From positions 4,470,001 through 4,534,000 of the forward strand of contig NZ_JALJXF010000001.1 in the NCBI RefSeq assembly GCF_024169925.1: DNA of 64,000 bases, in the 5' to 3' direction. The notes under the pieces are model-generated. The model had not been told where the DNA came from. It saw nothing but the letters and a program-made list of their open reading frames with translations, and made no database searches. The stretch is from Methylorubrum extorquens (GTDB lineage Bacteria > Pseudomonadota > Alphaproteobacteria > Rhizobiales > Beijerinckiaceae). The position numbers and the translations under genes are program-made. Within the stretch, counting starts at the first letter, position 1. Each line of letters starts with the position of its first letter. This document shows positions 52,961 through 61,487 of the stretch, one piece after another.

Positions 52961-53848
52961 ATGACTCACCCTTCCGTCCCGACGCTGCGCCACTTCGCGG
53001 AAGTGGCCGAGCGCTACGACCTGATCCTGTGCGACGTCTGGGGCGTGCTGCATGACGGCACGCGCGGCCACACCGCCGCCGGCGAGGCGTTGATCCGCTT
53101 CCGGGGGCTCCCCGGACCCCGGCCGCGTCGCGTGATTCTCGTCTCGAATGCGCCCCGTCCCTGGCAAGGCGTCCAAAAAATCCTCGACGGCTACGGCGTG
53201 CCGCGGGAGGCCTACGACGCGATCCTCACCTCCGGCGACCTGACCCGGCGGCTGATCGCCGAGCATCCGGGCGAGCGGGTGTATCACTTGGGGCCGGAGC
53301 GCGACGCGCCGGTCTTCGATGGACTCGACCTCACCCTCGTGCCGGCAGAGGAGGCGCAGCGCATCGTCTGCACCGGCCTGTTCGATGACTATACCGAGAC
53401 GGCGGAGGATTACCGCGAGGCGCTGGCCGAATTCCGCCAGCGCAACGTGCCGATGATCTGCGCCAACCCCGATCTCGTGGTCGAGCGCGACAAGAAGCTG
53501 ATCCCCTGCGCCGGCCTGATCGCCCAGGCCTACGAGGCGATCGGCGGCGCGGTCGTCTATGCGGGCAAGCCCTACCGGCCGGTCTACGAGACGGCTTTGG
53601 CCATGGCTGGCGAACTCGACGGCCTGCCTCCGCCGGACGTGCGCCGCACCGTGGCGGTCGGCGACGCGATCCGCACCGACATCGCCGGGGCCGCCGGCTA
53701 CGGCATCCCCTCGATCCTGGTGGCACGCGGCATCCACGCGGAGGAACTCGGGGTCGCGGCCGAGCACCACAGCCTCGGCGACATCGCCGAGTGGCTCAGC
53801 CGCCAGGAGGTGAAGCCCGACGCGGTGATCGAGCGGCTGGTCTGGTGA
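52961..53848 (+). CDS. HAD-IIA family phosphatase (TIGR01459 type)
   Basis: This 295-residue HAD hydrolase has the nucleophile aspartate in LILCDVWGVLHDG. The cap segment is of NagD type (RVILVSNAPRPWQGVQKIL). KPYRPVYETAL supplies the motif III lysine and VGDAIRTDIAGAAGYG is motif IV. It dephosphorylates small molecules; the substrate is unknown. The ATG at 52961 places motif I at the usual distance. Upstream of hisZ on the same strand, with a 145-bp gap. Confidence 0.9.
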   Translation: MTHPSVPTLRHFAEVAERYDLILCDVWGVLHDGTRGHTAAGEALIRFRGLPGPRPRRVILVSNAPRPWQGVQKILDGYGVPREAYDAILTSGDLTRRLIAEHPGERVYHLGPERDAPVFDGLDLTLVPAEEAQRIVCTGLFDDYTETAEDYREALAEFRQRNVPMICANPDLVVERDKKLIPCAGLIAQAYEAIGGAVVYAGKPYRPVYETALAMAGELDGLPPPDVRRTVAVGDAIRTDIAGAAGYGIPSILVARGIHAEELGVAAEHHSLGDIAEWLSRQEVKPDAVIERLVW

Positions 53849-53993
53849 TCGAGGAGGTCAGCGGAAAGCCGGCCCCCCTCCCTGCCAATTCGATGACTCT
53901 TACGCAGTCCGATCCGCGCGGAAATACCCCGGCCCGGTCGCCAATCGGGAGCGCGATTGCTATGGGGGCCAAAATCAAGCTGGATCCGAGACG

Positions 53994-55148
53994 ATGACGA
54001 GACCGGAGGCAGGCGGCCCGAGCGGCGCGGAGGCGGTGCGCCATGTGCGGCTGTCGGCGCATTTTTCCGCTTGCGGATACGTGCCCGCGTCGCCCCCCGT
54101 GCTGCAGCCGGTGGAGCCGTTCCTCGAATTGTCGGGCGAGGACATCCGGCGGCGCATCTTCGTGACGCAGGACGCGACCGGGGCCGAGCTGTGCCTGCGG
54201 CCGGAATTCACGATTCCCGTCTGCCGCCTGCATCAGGCGACGCAGCCGGGCGAGAGCGCCGATTACAGCTATCTCGGCCCGGTCTTCCGCCTCGTGGCGG
54301 GCGAGCCCGACGAATTCGTCCAGGGCGGCATCGAGTCGATCGGGCGCACCGATACCCCGGCGGCGGATGCCGAGGTGCTGGGGCTCGCCCTCGAGGGGCT
54401 CGCCCTGCTCGGGCGCGCCGACGTCACGGTGCGGCTCGGCGATATGGGCCTCACCCACGCCTTCCTCGACGCGCTTCACGTGCCGCCGGTGGCCAAGCGC
54501 CGGACCCTGCGGGCCATCGCCGCCGGGCGCTCCCTCGACGAGGTCGCCAACAGCGTCCAGGCCGAGGACCGCCATGCCGGCTTGCTCGCCGCGATCCAGG
54601 GCCAGGATGCGGGCGCCGTGCGCGCCTTCGTCGAGGACGTGCTGTCGATCGCCGGCATCTCGCAGGTGGGTGGACGCAGCGCCGGGGCCATCGCCGAGCG
54701 CTTCCTCGCCAAGGCCTCGGCGCAGGCGCATGGGGGTGCAGGCCTCAACACGGCGAACCGCGAACTGATCGAGCGCTACTGCGCCATCTCCGGCGATCCC
54801 GATGCGGCGGTGGCCGCGGTGCGGGCGCTGGCGCGCGAGGCGGGCCTGACCCACGAAGGGCTGGAGGCGGCGCTCGCCCTGTTCGAGGAGCGCACCGGCT
54901 TCATGGCGGCGCGGGGTCTGCCGGTCGAGCGCTTCCGGTTCAACGGCGGGTTCGCGCGCAACCTCGACTATTACACCGGCTTCATCTTCGAGGTGACGGG
55001 CCCTCAGGGTGGCCCGACCCTGGTCGGCGGCGGGCGCTACGACGGGCTCCTGCAGCAGCTCGGCAGCCCGGTGCCGCTGCCGGCGGTGGGCTGCGCGTTC
55101 TGGCTGTCGCGCTGCACCGACGGAAGCGCTGAAGGAGTTGTCGCGTGA
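53994..55148 (+). CDS. hisZ: ATP phosphoribosyltransferase regulatory subunit
   Basis: This 384-residue HisRS-like protein lacks aminoacylation function and activates HisG. RIFVTQDATGAELCLRPEFTIPVCR is motif 2-like and RFNGGFARNLDYYTGFIFEV is motif 3-like, with VGGGRYDGLL following. HisZ is normally paired with short HisG enzymes. The stop overlaps hisG (GTGA), so the two are coupled. It sets histidine synthesis flux with its partner. Confidence 0.93.
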   Translation: MTRPEAGGPSGAEAVRHVRLSAHFSACGYVPASPPVLQPVEPFLELSGEDIRRRIFVTQDATGAELCLRPEFTIPVCRLHQATQPGESADYSYLGPVFRLVAGEPDEFVQGGIESIGRTDTPAADAEVLGLALEGLALLGRADVTVRLGDMGLTHAFLDALHVPPVAKRRTLRAIAAGRSLDEVANSVQAEDRHAGLLAAIQGQDAGAVRAFVEDVLSIAGISQVGGRSAGAIAERFLAKASAQAHGGAGLNTANRELIERYCAISGDPDAAVAAVRALAREAGLTHEGLEAALALFEERTGFMAARGLPVERFRFNGGFARNLDYYTGFIFEVTGPQGGPTLVGGGRYDGLLQQLGSPVPLPAVGCAFWLSRCTDGSAEGVVA

Positions 55149-56122
55149 CCGATGGTCCCCTCGTTCTTGCCGTCCCCTCGAAGGGCCGGCTTCAGGAGAA
55201 TGCCAGCGCCTTCTTCTCCCGCGCGGGCTTGAAGCTCGTGCAGAAGGCGGGCGCGCGCGAGTATCGCGGTACGCTCGCCGGCCTTCCCGGCGTCGAGGTG
55301 CGCTATCTCTCGGCCTCGGAGATCGCCGGCCAGCTCGCCAGCGGTGCCGCCCATCTCGGCGTGACCGGCGAGGATCTGATCCGCGAGATGCTGCCCGACC
55401 CCGCCGGCAGCGTCGAATTGCTGACCCCGCTCGGCTTCGGCCATGCCAGCGTGGTGGTCGCGGTGCCGCAGGCCTGGATCGACGTGCGCGCCATGAGCGA
55501 CCTCGACGAGGTGGCCAGCGAGATGCGACTGCGCCAGGGCCGGCGGATGCGCATCGCCACGAAATACGTGAACCTGACCCGTCGCTTCTTCGCCGAGGCC
55601 GGCATCGCCGATTACCGCATCGTCGAGAGCCTGGGGGCCACCGAGGGCGCCCCGGCGGCAGGCTCGGCGGAGATCATCGTCGACATCACCACCACCGGCA
55701 CAACGCTCGCGGCCAACGCGCTGAAGATCCTCGACGACGGAGTCATGCTGCGCTCGGAGGCCAACCTCGTCGCCTCGCTGAAAGCCCCTTGGGGCGAGAC
55801 GGCGCGGGCGAGCCTTCGCACCGTGCTCGGCCGCATCGCGGCGGAGGAGCGCGCCCGCACCAGCCGCGAGGTACGCGCCGCGCTTCCCGAGACCGGCGCG
55901 ATCGATCTCGCCACCATCGCCGGCCTGCACGAGGCCGAGTTGCCCTACGGCGCCCCGCGGGGCGCGGACGGCGAGATCGTGATGCGGTGCCCCGTGGACG
56001 CGGTGTTCGACCTCTCCGACGCCCTGGTGCAGGCCGGGGCGCGGTCCGTCACCGTGCGGCGGATCGACTATGCCTTCGCGGCGGAGAACCCGCTGGCGGA
56101 GCGGCTGCTGGCGCGGCTGTGA
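55145..56122 (+). CDS. hisG: ATP phosphoribosyltransferase
   Basis: The enzyme catalyses the first step of histidine synthesis, adding PRPP to ATP. LAVPSKGRLQENASAFFSRAGL, RYLSASEIAGQLASGAAHLGVTGEDL and the PRPP loop EIIVDITTTGTTLAAN are present. The protein has 325 residues, about 95 more than the HisZ-dependent short form. The tail (VMRCPVDAVFDLSDALVQAGA, then SVTVRRID) resembles the ACT-like HisG_C domain. It starts with GTG and overlaps hisZ. Confidence 0.93.
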   Translation: MTDGPLVLAVPSKGRLQENASAFFSRAGLKLVQKAGAREYRGTLAGLPGVEVRYLSASEIAGQLASGAAHLGVTGEDLIREMLPDPAGSVELLTPLGFGHASVVVAVPQAWIDVRAMSDLDEVASEMRLRQGRRMRIATKYVNLTRRFFAEAGIADYRIVESLGATEGAPAAGSAEIIVDITTTGTTLAANALKILDDGVMLRSEANLVASLKAPWGETARASLRTVLGRIAAEERARTSREVRAALPETGAIDLATIAGLHEAELPYGAPRGADGEIVMRCPVDAVFDLSDALVQAGARSVTVRRIDYAFAAENPLAERLLARL

Positions 56123-56157
56123 GCGGCGGTTTTTGATGACTTAGGACGCCAAGGGTT

Positions 56158-56280
56158 CCCCTCTCTCCCCGCACGCGGGGAGAGGCTCATCCTGAAGCGC
56201 CCCCTCACCCTCGGCTGCCGCCTTGCTTCATGCCCCGACAAGGGGGCACGAAGCCCTCTCCCCGCGTGCGGGGAGAGGGG
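56158..56280. repeat. Pair of long palindromes between hisG and LprI-like gene
   Basis: CCTCTCTCCCCGCACGCGGGG with AGAGG (56158-56185) and CCTCTCCCCGCGTGCGGGG with AGAGGGG (56255-56280) are each self-complementary and also complementary to each other. They lie in a gene-free 247-bp gap between convergent genes and resemble dispersed palindromic units common in GC-rich proteobacteria. Confidence 0.65.
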
Positions 56281-56369
56281 TAATCCGCACATCCCAAAAT
56301 GATCAACCTGATACCGAGCAAAGCGGAGCCTCAGGATGAGGGGATGGGTGGGAAGGGCGGCTGGTGCCC

Positions 56370-56711
56370 CTACTGCCCGCCCTGCTTGGCGAACTCCGAC
56401 AGCACGCCCCGCAGCACCTTGAGCCGGCCCTCGTAGGCGGCCGTCAGGCAGGCGACCTCGGTGCCGCAGGCGCGGCGGTCCTTGAGCCAGGCCTCCTGAT
56501 CGTCCTGCATCTTGGTGCGGTTGCCCATCGGCAGCAGGTCTTTGAGGATGTCGAAGCGCACCGCCATCTCGACATCGAGGTCGTTGAGGCTGCGGGTGTC
56601 GCAGATCGTCTTCTCGTCCGGCGTCTCGGCCTTGGAGCAGGGAAAACTCGCCGCCGCCGCGGGCGAGGCCGCGGCGAGGCTCACGGCGAGGGCAAGGAAC
56701 AGGGTCCGCAT
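56370..56711 (-). CDS. Exported LprI-like (DUF1311) protein
   Basis: This 113-residue protein has a signal peptide (MRTLFLALAVSLAAASPAAAA). The mature part is FPCSKAETPDEKTICDTRSLNDLDVEMAVRF, with cysteines in the LprI/DUF1311 pattern. QDDQEAWLKDRRACGTEVACLTAAYEGRL is the second half with its conserved Trp and Cys. It is periplasmic. Some family members inhibit lysozyme; the role here is unknown. Downstream of hemJ on the same strand with an 86-bp gap. Confidence 0.85.
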   Translation of the reverse strand: MRTLFLALAVSLAAASPAAAASFPCSKAETPDEKTICDTRSLNDLDVEMAVRFDILKDLLPMGNRTKMQDDQEAWLKDRRACGTEVACLTAAYEGRLKVLRGVLSEFAKQGGQ

Positions 56712-56797
56712 CGGACAAACTCCATCGCGGCGAACGGCCACGCTTGCCCATCCAACACACGAGCCGGCCCGGCGGTGCCGGACCCGTCGCAAAAGAA

Positions 56798-57238
56798 TCA
56801 GCCCCAGGGCTTCACGATCGCCAGGATGACGATGCCGATCATCAGGAGCGTCGGCACCTCGTTGATGACCCGGTAGAAGCCCTGGCTGCGGGTGTTGCGG
56901 TCGGCGGCGAAGTCCTTGACCGTGCGGGCGAGGAAGCCGTGCACGCCGCTCATCGCCAGCACCAGGGCGAACTTCGCCTGCAGCCAGGGCGAGGCGTAGT
57001 AGCCGCTCTGCCACGCGAGCCAGAGGCCGAGGATCCAAGTGACGATCAGGGCCGGCGTCATGATCGCCTTGAGCAGGCGCCGCTCCATGACCTTGAAGGT
57101 CTCGGACTGCACCCGCGACCCGGCCGGCAAGGCGGCGTGATAGACGAACAGGCGCGGCAGGTAGAGCATCGCCGCCATCCAGGCGATCACCGCGATGACG
57201 TGGAAGGCCTTGATCCAGGGGTACAGGGTCTCAAGCAC
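56798..57238 (-). CDS. hemJ: Protoporphyrinogen oxidase HemJ
   Basis: This 146-residue protein has four membrane spans. The N-terminal LYPWIKAFHVIAVIAWMAAMLYLPRLFVYH carries the conserved His and Arg. RLLKAIMTPALIVTWILGLWLA and a C-terminal RVINEVPTLLMIGIVILAI are HemJ blocks. It oxidises protoporphyrinogen IX in heme synthesis in the inner membrane. The start is GTG with a GGAG site; the preceding NUDIX gene overlaps it by 52 bases. With hemE it forms a heme operon. Confidence 0.92.
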   Translation of the reverse strand: MLETLYPWIKAFHVIAVIAWMAAMLYLPRLFVYHAALPAGSRVQSETFKVMERRLLKAIMTPALIVTWILGLWLAWQSGYYASPWLQAKFALVLAMSGVHGFLARTVKDFAADRNTRSQGFYRVINEVPTLLMIGIVILAIVKPWG

Positions 57239-57678
57239 CGGGTGAGGCACTCCGTGTGGGGGATGCGGCGCGCAGGCGCCAGGAATTGGCCGGTCAGAAG
57301 CGGCGCGAGCGGCCAAGCGGCCTCGTCCGTTCCGCCGGTGAGCGAGAGCCAGCGGATCTCTTCGATCTCGGCACCGCAGACAGGGTTCAGGCCGGGTGTT
57401 GCGACCTGCCGATAGACGGTCGCCTCGACGATGTGGCCGGGCTCGTTGGCGGCTTGCGCCTCGAACCGACCCAGCCGCACAGCCGTGCGGGGGTCGAAAG
57501 CGAGAGCGAGTTCCTCCCGGAGTTCGCGGGCAAGACAGGCGGCGTCGGTCTCATCCGCCTCGAACTTGCCGCCTGGGAGCATGAAGCGGAGGCTGCCGCG
57601 CTTGCGCACCAGCAGCAACGCTTCGCCCGTCTCGTCCCAGCGCGTCAGAGCCAAGGCTGCGACGCGGATACGCGTCAC
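57187..57678 (-). CDS. NUDIX hydrolase in the heme operon
   Basis: This 163-residue protein starts at GTG overlapping the hemE stop (GTGA). RVAALALTRWDETGEALLLVRKRG is followed by the NUDIX box GGKFEADETDAACLARELREELAL. Its last 17 codons are read out of frame through the hemJ start region, a 52-bp overlap, and that tail is Arg/Pro/Ser-rich with no family match. The substrate is unknown. It is translationally coupled to both neighbours. Confidence 0.8.
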   Translation of the reverse strand: MTRIRVAALALTRWDETGEALLLVRKRGSLRFMLPGGKFEADETDAACLARELREELALAFDPRTAVRLGRFEAQAANEPGHIVEATVYRQVATPGLNPVCGAEIEEIRWLSLTGGTDEAAWPLAPLLTGQFLAPARRIPHTECLTRCLRPCTPGSRPSTSSR

Positions 57679-58760
57679 CGGCCGCCTCTGAGCCGGGCCA
57701 GCATCTGCTCGACATGGGCGATCGGCGTCTGCGGGGTGATGCCGTGGCCGAGGTTGAAGATGTGCGGCAGGCCCTCGGTCGCCGCCAGGATGGCATCCAC
57801 GGCCGCGTCCAGGGCCCGCCCGCCCTCGATCAGGGTCTCGGGGTGGAGGTTGCCCTGGGTGACCGTCGAGGCCGGCACACGGGCTCGCAGGGCCGCGAGA
57901 TCGACACCCCAATCGACGCCGACGGCACTCGCGCCGGTCTCGGGCACGACACGGGCATGGCCCTCCAGCCCCGATCCCTTGGCGAACACGATGATCTTCG
58001 CATCCGGCACCTGCGCCCGGACGCCCTGGACCATCCGCGTGATCGGCCCGAGCGAGAAGCGCTTGAGGGCATCGCCGTCGCTCGACTCGGGCAGCACGCC
58101 GGCATGCGACTCGAAGATCTGCACCGCGTCGGCGCCGGCCCGGAGCTGGCGCACGAGATATTCGGTCTGCACGGCGACGAGCCGGTCGAGCAGCGCGTCG
58201 AGCAGCGCGGGGTCGGCCGCCGCCAGCGACCGGGCCGGGGCGAGGTCCACCGTGCCGCGGCCACCGATCATGTAGCTCGCCACGGTCCAGGGCGCGCCGC
58301 AGAAGCCCAGCAGCGTGGTCTCGTGGGGAAGCGCCCCGCGGATGCGCTCGACCGCCTCGAAGACCGGTGAGAGGTGCGAAAAGATCGCCGGGTCGCCCGC
58401 CTCGCGCAGGCGGTCGAACTGGGCGCGGCCTTCGAGCGCATCGAGGCGCGGGCCCTCGCCCTCGACGAAGCGCACGTCCTGGCCGAGCGCGTGGGGGATG
58501 ACGAGGATGTCGGAGAACAGGATCGACGCCTCGAAGCCGAAGCGGCGGATCGGCTGGAGCGTGACCTCGGTGGCGAAGGCCGGGTTGTAGCAGAGATCGA
58601 GGAAGGAGCCGGCCTCGGCCCGGGTCGCCCGGTATTCCGGCAGGTAGCGGCCGGCTTGGCGCATCATCCAGGCCGGGGGCGGGGAGATCGCCTCTCCCGA
58701 CAGCACCCGCAGCACCGGTCTATCCGCCGTCTTTGCCTCCGCCATGCCTGAAGTCCGCAT
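57675..58760 (-). CDS. hemE: Uroporphyrinogen decarboxylase
   Basis: This 361-residue TIM-barrel enzyme decarboxylates uroporphyrinogen III to coproporphyrinogen III. PAWMMRQAGRYLPEYR is the family signature. FSDILVIPHALG, GFCGAPWTVASYMI, IFESHAGVLP and FNLGHGITP follow. An in-frame ATG at 58745 is another possible start. In many alphaproteobacteria hemE borders the chromosomal origin, and the 730 bp beyond its start have origin features. Confidence 0.95.
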   Translation of the reverse strand: MRTSGMAEAKTADRPVLRVLSGEAISPPPAWMMRQAGRYLPEYRATRAEAGSFLDLCYNPAFATEVTLQPIRRFGFEASILFSDILVIPHALGQDVRFVEGEGPRLDALEGRAQFDRLREAGDPAIFSHLSPVFEAVERIRGALPHETTLLGFCGAPWTVASYMIGGRGTVDLAPARSLAAADPALLDALLDRLVAVQTEYLVRQLRAGADAVQIFESHAGVLPESSDGDALKRFSLGPITRMVQGVRAQVPDAKIIVFAKGSGLEGHARVVPETGASAVGVDWGVDLAALRARVPASTVTQGNLHPETLIEGGRALDAAVDAILAATEGLPHIFNLGHGITPQTPIAHVEQMLARLRGGR

Positions 58761-58837
58761 CCTGCCTGATTGCCATTCGAGGGAGACCGAAGGGATCGCG
58801 ACCGCGCCATCCCCACCCCGGCCCTACTCAAAGAAAG

Positions 58838-58855
58838 AGAGATTCTAGAATCTCT
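58838..58855. repeat. 18-bp perfect palindrome in the origin region
   Basis: AGAGATTCTAGAATCTCT is self-complementary and contains two overlapping-arm GANTC sites. A T-rich run (TGTTTTTTCTCTT) follows directly, so it could also act as a small terminator on the + strand. Confidence 0.7.
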
Positions 58856-58924
58856 GTTTTTTCTCTTGGACGTTGGATCGTGATGCCGCAAGCGCGTCCA
58901 CAGGCCCTCCCCACGGCCACGGCG

Positions 58925-58939
58925 TTAATCGCCTCTTAA
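58925..58939. promoter_or_regulatory. CtrA binding site (TTAA-N7-TTAA)
   Basis: TTAATCGCCTCTTAA is an exact match to the full CtrA box. In Caulobacter, CtrA bound at such sites in the origin blocks replication initiation. Confidence 0.7.
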
Positions 58940-59493
58940 CGGATTGGATCTAATGTCCACGATAGGCCAAGCTCAGCAGTGGCTTGCGTGGGCCGGTATG
59001 CCCTGACTGCCGCCTCGGTCCCGGATTCTCCCATCCGGGCGACTCCACCGTGTGCGCAGGGTCGGGGTGTTGAGGGCGGAGTCGATGGATCTTGGGGCAA
59101 CCCGCCGTCGCGCTCCAAATGGGCCTGGTTTTCCCCACTTATCGACTCCCCGGACGCGCTCTGGGGACAGCGTGGCGGTAGTGGGACGCTAAATCACTGA
59201 CAGAACAATCGAATATTGCCGAGCTGGTGGCGGTACCGGCCACTGCGCCGCCCTGCCGGAACGGTTCGGCTCCGTCGTTCCATGCCAGCGCGGGCCGGCC
59301 CCCGGCGTCATCCGCGAGGGTGGGCGACGCGCTCCGGCCGCCGCGATGACGGACCGTCCGGCCGCACGGCAGCCGGTGTCCCCCACGGACGACGGCAATT
59401 CGGCATCGCGCTTGCCCGAGAAAATGCTCTAAGCATCCCCTCGGGGCGGGTATGTCGCCCCGGACCGAGCGTCACGGCAGAGACGGGCCGACG

Positions 59494-60324
59494 ATGAGCC
59501 GCAGCTACTTCCACCTTCATCTCGTCTCGGATTCCACCGGCGAGACCCTGATCAATGTCGGGCGCGCGGCGGCGGTGCAGTACGAGGGCATCTCGGCGAT
59601 CGAGCACGTCTACCCGCTGGTGCGCTCGGGCGCGCAGCTCGAACGGGTGATCTCCGAGATCAAGGCGGCGCCGGGCCTCGTGCTCTATACGCTGGTCGGT
59701 CACGAACTGATCGAGCGTCTGGAGGAGGCCTGCCGCGAGACCGGCTCGCCGACGCTCAACGTGCTCCAGCCGGTGCACGCGCTGCTGCGCTCCTATCTCG
59801 GCGCGACCTCGACCGAGCGGCCGGGCGCCCAGCACATGCTGAACGCCGAGTACTTCAAGCGCATCGACGCCATGAACTTCACGCTCGCCCACGACGACGG
59901 CAACCTGCCGGCCGACCTCGACGAGGCCGACGTGGTGCTGGTCGGCGTCAGCCGCACCTCGAAGACGCCGACCTCGATCTATCTCGCCAACCGCGGGCTC
60001 AAGACCGCGAACCTGCCGCTCGTCCCCTCGATGCCGCTGCCGCCGAGCTTCGAGCGGGTCAAGAAGGCGCTGATCGTCGGGCTGATCGCCAGCCCCGAGC
60101 GGATCGTGCAGATCCGCCAGAACCGCCTGCTGAGTCTCAAGGCCGACGACAATTCCTCCTACGTCGATCGGCAATCGGTCTCCGACGAGATCGCCGCCTC
60201 GCGCCGGCTCTGCGCCAAGTACCGCTGGCCGACCATCGACGTGACCCGCCGCTCGATCGAGGAGACGGCCGCCGCGATCCTCGACCTCTACCGCGAGCAC
60301 CGCCTCAAGTTCATCGCGACCTGA
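59494..60324 (+). CDS. PPSR-type bifunctional kinase/phosphorylase (DUF299)
   Basis: This 276-residue regulator phosphorylates and dephosphorylates, using ADP and phosphate, either pyruvate phosphate dikinase or PEP synthase. [15 protein letters not shown] opens the family. The P-loop [11 protein letters not shown] is at 151-161, with [15 protein letters not shown] after it, and [12 protein letters not shown] is the C-terminal block. The ATG at 59494 gives the conserved N-terminus. It is the first gene right of the putative origin. Which target it controls here is not visible. Confidence 0.9.
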   Translation: MSRSYFHLHLVSDSTGETLINVGRAAAVQYEGISAIEHVYPLVRSGAQLERVISEIKAAPGLVLYTLVGHELIERLEEACRETGSPTLNVLQPVHALLRSYLGATSTERPGAQHMLNAEYFKRIDAMNFTLAHDDGNLPADLDEADVVLVGVSRTSKTPTSIYLANRGLKTANLPLVPSMPLPPSFERVKKALIVGLIASPERIVQIRQNRLLSLKADDNSSYVDRQSVSDEIAASRRLCAKYRWPTIDVTRRSIEETAAAILDLYREHRLKFIAT

Positions 60325-60334
60325 AGGCAGGGAG

Positions 60335-61471
60335 ATGGAAGACGCGGGCCCTCCCGCGGCCGATCTGCGCGAGACCGTTGGGGCCGGGCGCGGGCGCTGC
60401 ACCGATCTCAGCCTGTCCTACCGGGACTGGGCGCCCCCGCCCGAACTGCTGGTCGGCGCGGTGACGCCCAAGCTGCTGCGCGTCTATCACGAGCAGACCA
60501 CCGTGCTCGGAACGAGCCTCTACGAGTTGCCGGGGGCGGAAGTAACGGAGGAGGGCGTCGTGCTCCTCGACGGCGTGTTCCAGTACGCCGCCCAGCTCAA
60601 CATCTTCTCCGTCAACTTCGAGGGGCATTTCCGCGCCATCGCCGCGCGGCTTCCGAGCCTGCGGCGGGTCACCGTCGAGGAGCCGGTCGTGCTGCTGACC
60701 GGCATGGGCCACCAGATGTACGGCCACTGGCTGGTCGATTTCCTGCCGAAGCTGTTCCTGCTCGACCGGGCCGGCCACGACATCACGCGGCTGCGCTACC
60801 TCCTGCCCGCCGACACGCCGCGTTTCGCGCGAGATTGGCTCGGCCTCCTCGGCATCGGGGAGGACCGACTCATCGTCTACGACCGCACCGGCGATCTCGT
60901 CGTCTGCCGCTCGCTCCTCGTGCCGACGGCGCTCCGCTTCATCAGTCGCGCCTCGCCGCTGATACGCCAAGCTCGCCGCTTCCTCCTTGAGCGCGCCGCG
61001 CCCGGCTCTCGCTGGCGGCTCCCTTGGCCGCCCGGCCGTCGGCGCGAGAAACCGGGGAGCGAAAAACTCCTGATCTCCCGCTCGGACAACGCCGACACGC
61101 GCAACCGGCGCACCCTGGCGGAACGGGCGGCGTTCGAGGCTGCGGCGGTGGCCCGCGGCTTCACCCCCGTCCGGCCCGAGCGGCTGAGCGTGCCCGAACA
61201 GATCGCCCTGTTCCGCTCGGCCGGTACGATCATCGGCGAGTACGGTTCGGGGCTGCACGGTTCGCTGTTCGCACCCCCCGGCACCACCGTGGTGGCGCTC
61301 CGCGACAACGGGCTCGAACTCGGCTTCCTGCAAAGCTCGATCGACCATACGCTGGGCCATGCCAGCGGCTACGTGATCGGCTCGGAGCGCTCGGAGGAGG
61401 GGTTCTTCTCCGTGGCGACCGAGGATATCGACTTTCTGTTCGACTGGCTCGACTGGCGCGGCCTGCGCTGA
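60335..61471 (+). CDS. Glycosyltransferase family 61 protein
   Basis: This 378-residue protein has a DUF563/GT61 domain: GHQMYGHWLVDFLPKLFLLD, then LISRSDNADTRNRR and IGEYGSGLHGSLFAPPGTTVVAL, all family landmarks. There is no signal or membrane segment, so it probably acts on a nucleotide-sugar in the cytoplasm. The sugar and acceptor are unknown. It starts ten bases after the PPSR gene, inside a block (PPSR-maf-aroE) that is usually uninterrupted, so it looks like an insertion into a conserved operon. Confidence 0.85.
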   Translation: MEDAGPPAADLRETVGAGRGRCTDLSLSYRDWAPPPELLVGAVTPKLLRVYHEQTTVLGTSLYELPGAEVTEEGVVLLDGVFQYAAQLNIFSVNFEGHFRAIAARLPSLRRVTVEEPVVLLTGMGHQMYGHWLVDFLPKLFLLDRAGHDITRLRYLLPADTPRFARDWLGLLGIGEDRLIVYDRTGDLVVCRSLLVPTALRFISRASPLIRQARRFLLERAAPGSRWRLPWPPGRRREKPGSEKLLISRSDNADTRNRRTLAERAAFEAAAVARGFTPVRPERLSVPEQIALFRSAGTIIGEYGSGLHGSLFAPPGTTVVALRDNGLELGFLQSSIDHTLGHASGYVIGSERSEEGFFSVATEDIDFLFDWLDWRGLR

Positions 61472-61487
61472 CGGAATCATTTTCGAC

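Larger units (their letters stand above)
58761..59493. other. Probable chromosomal replication origin (oriC)
   Basis: There is no gene in 733 bp between hemE (minus) and the DUF299/PPSR gene (plus), the arrangement around Caulobacter Cori; hemE also borders oriC in Sinorhizobium and Brucella. Features: an 18-bp perfect palindrome at 58838-58855 in the most AT-rich patch; one TTAA-N7-TTAA CtrA site; six GANTC methylation sites at 58841, 58848, 59024, 59041, 59079 and 59144; partial DnaA-type boxes (GCGTCCACA at 58894, TTATCGACT at 59139); and three TGGATC cores (58874, 58945, 59086). No perfect TTATCCACA box was found. Confidence 0.75.

Noticed and set aside
59216..59497. A 93-residue frame inside the proposed origin region
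   Set aside because: Arg/Pro-rich shadow composition, no ribosome site, and it overlaps the start of the PPSR gene.
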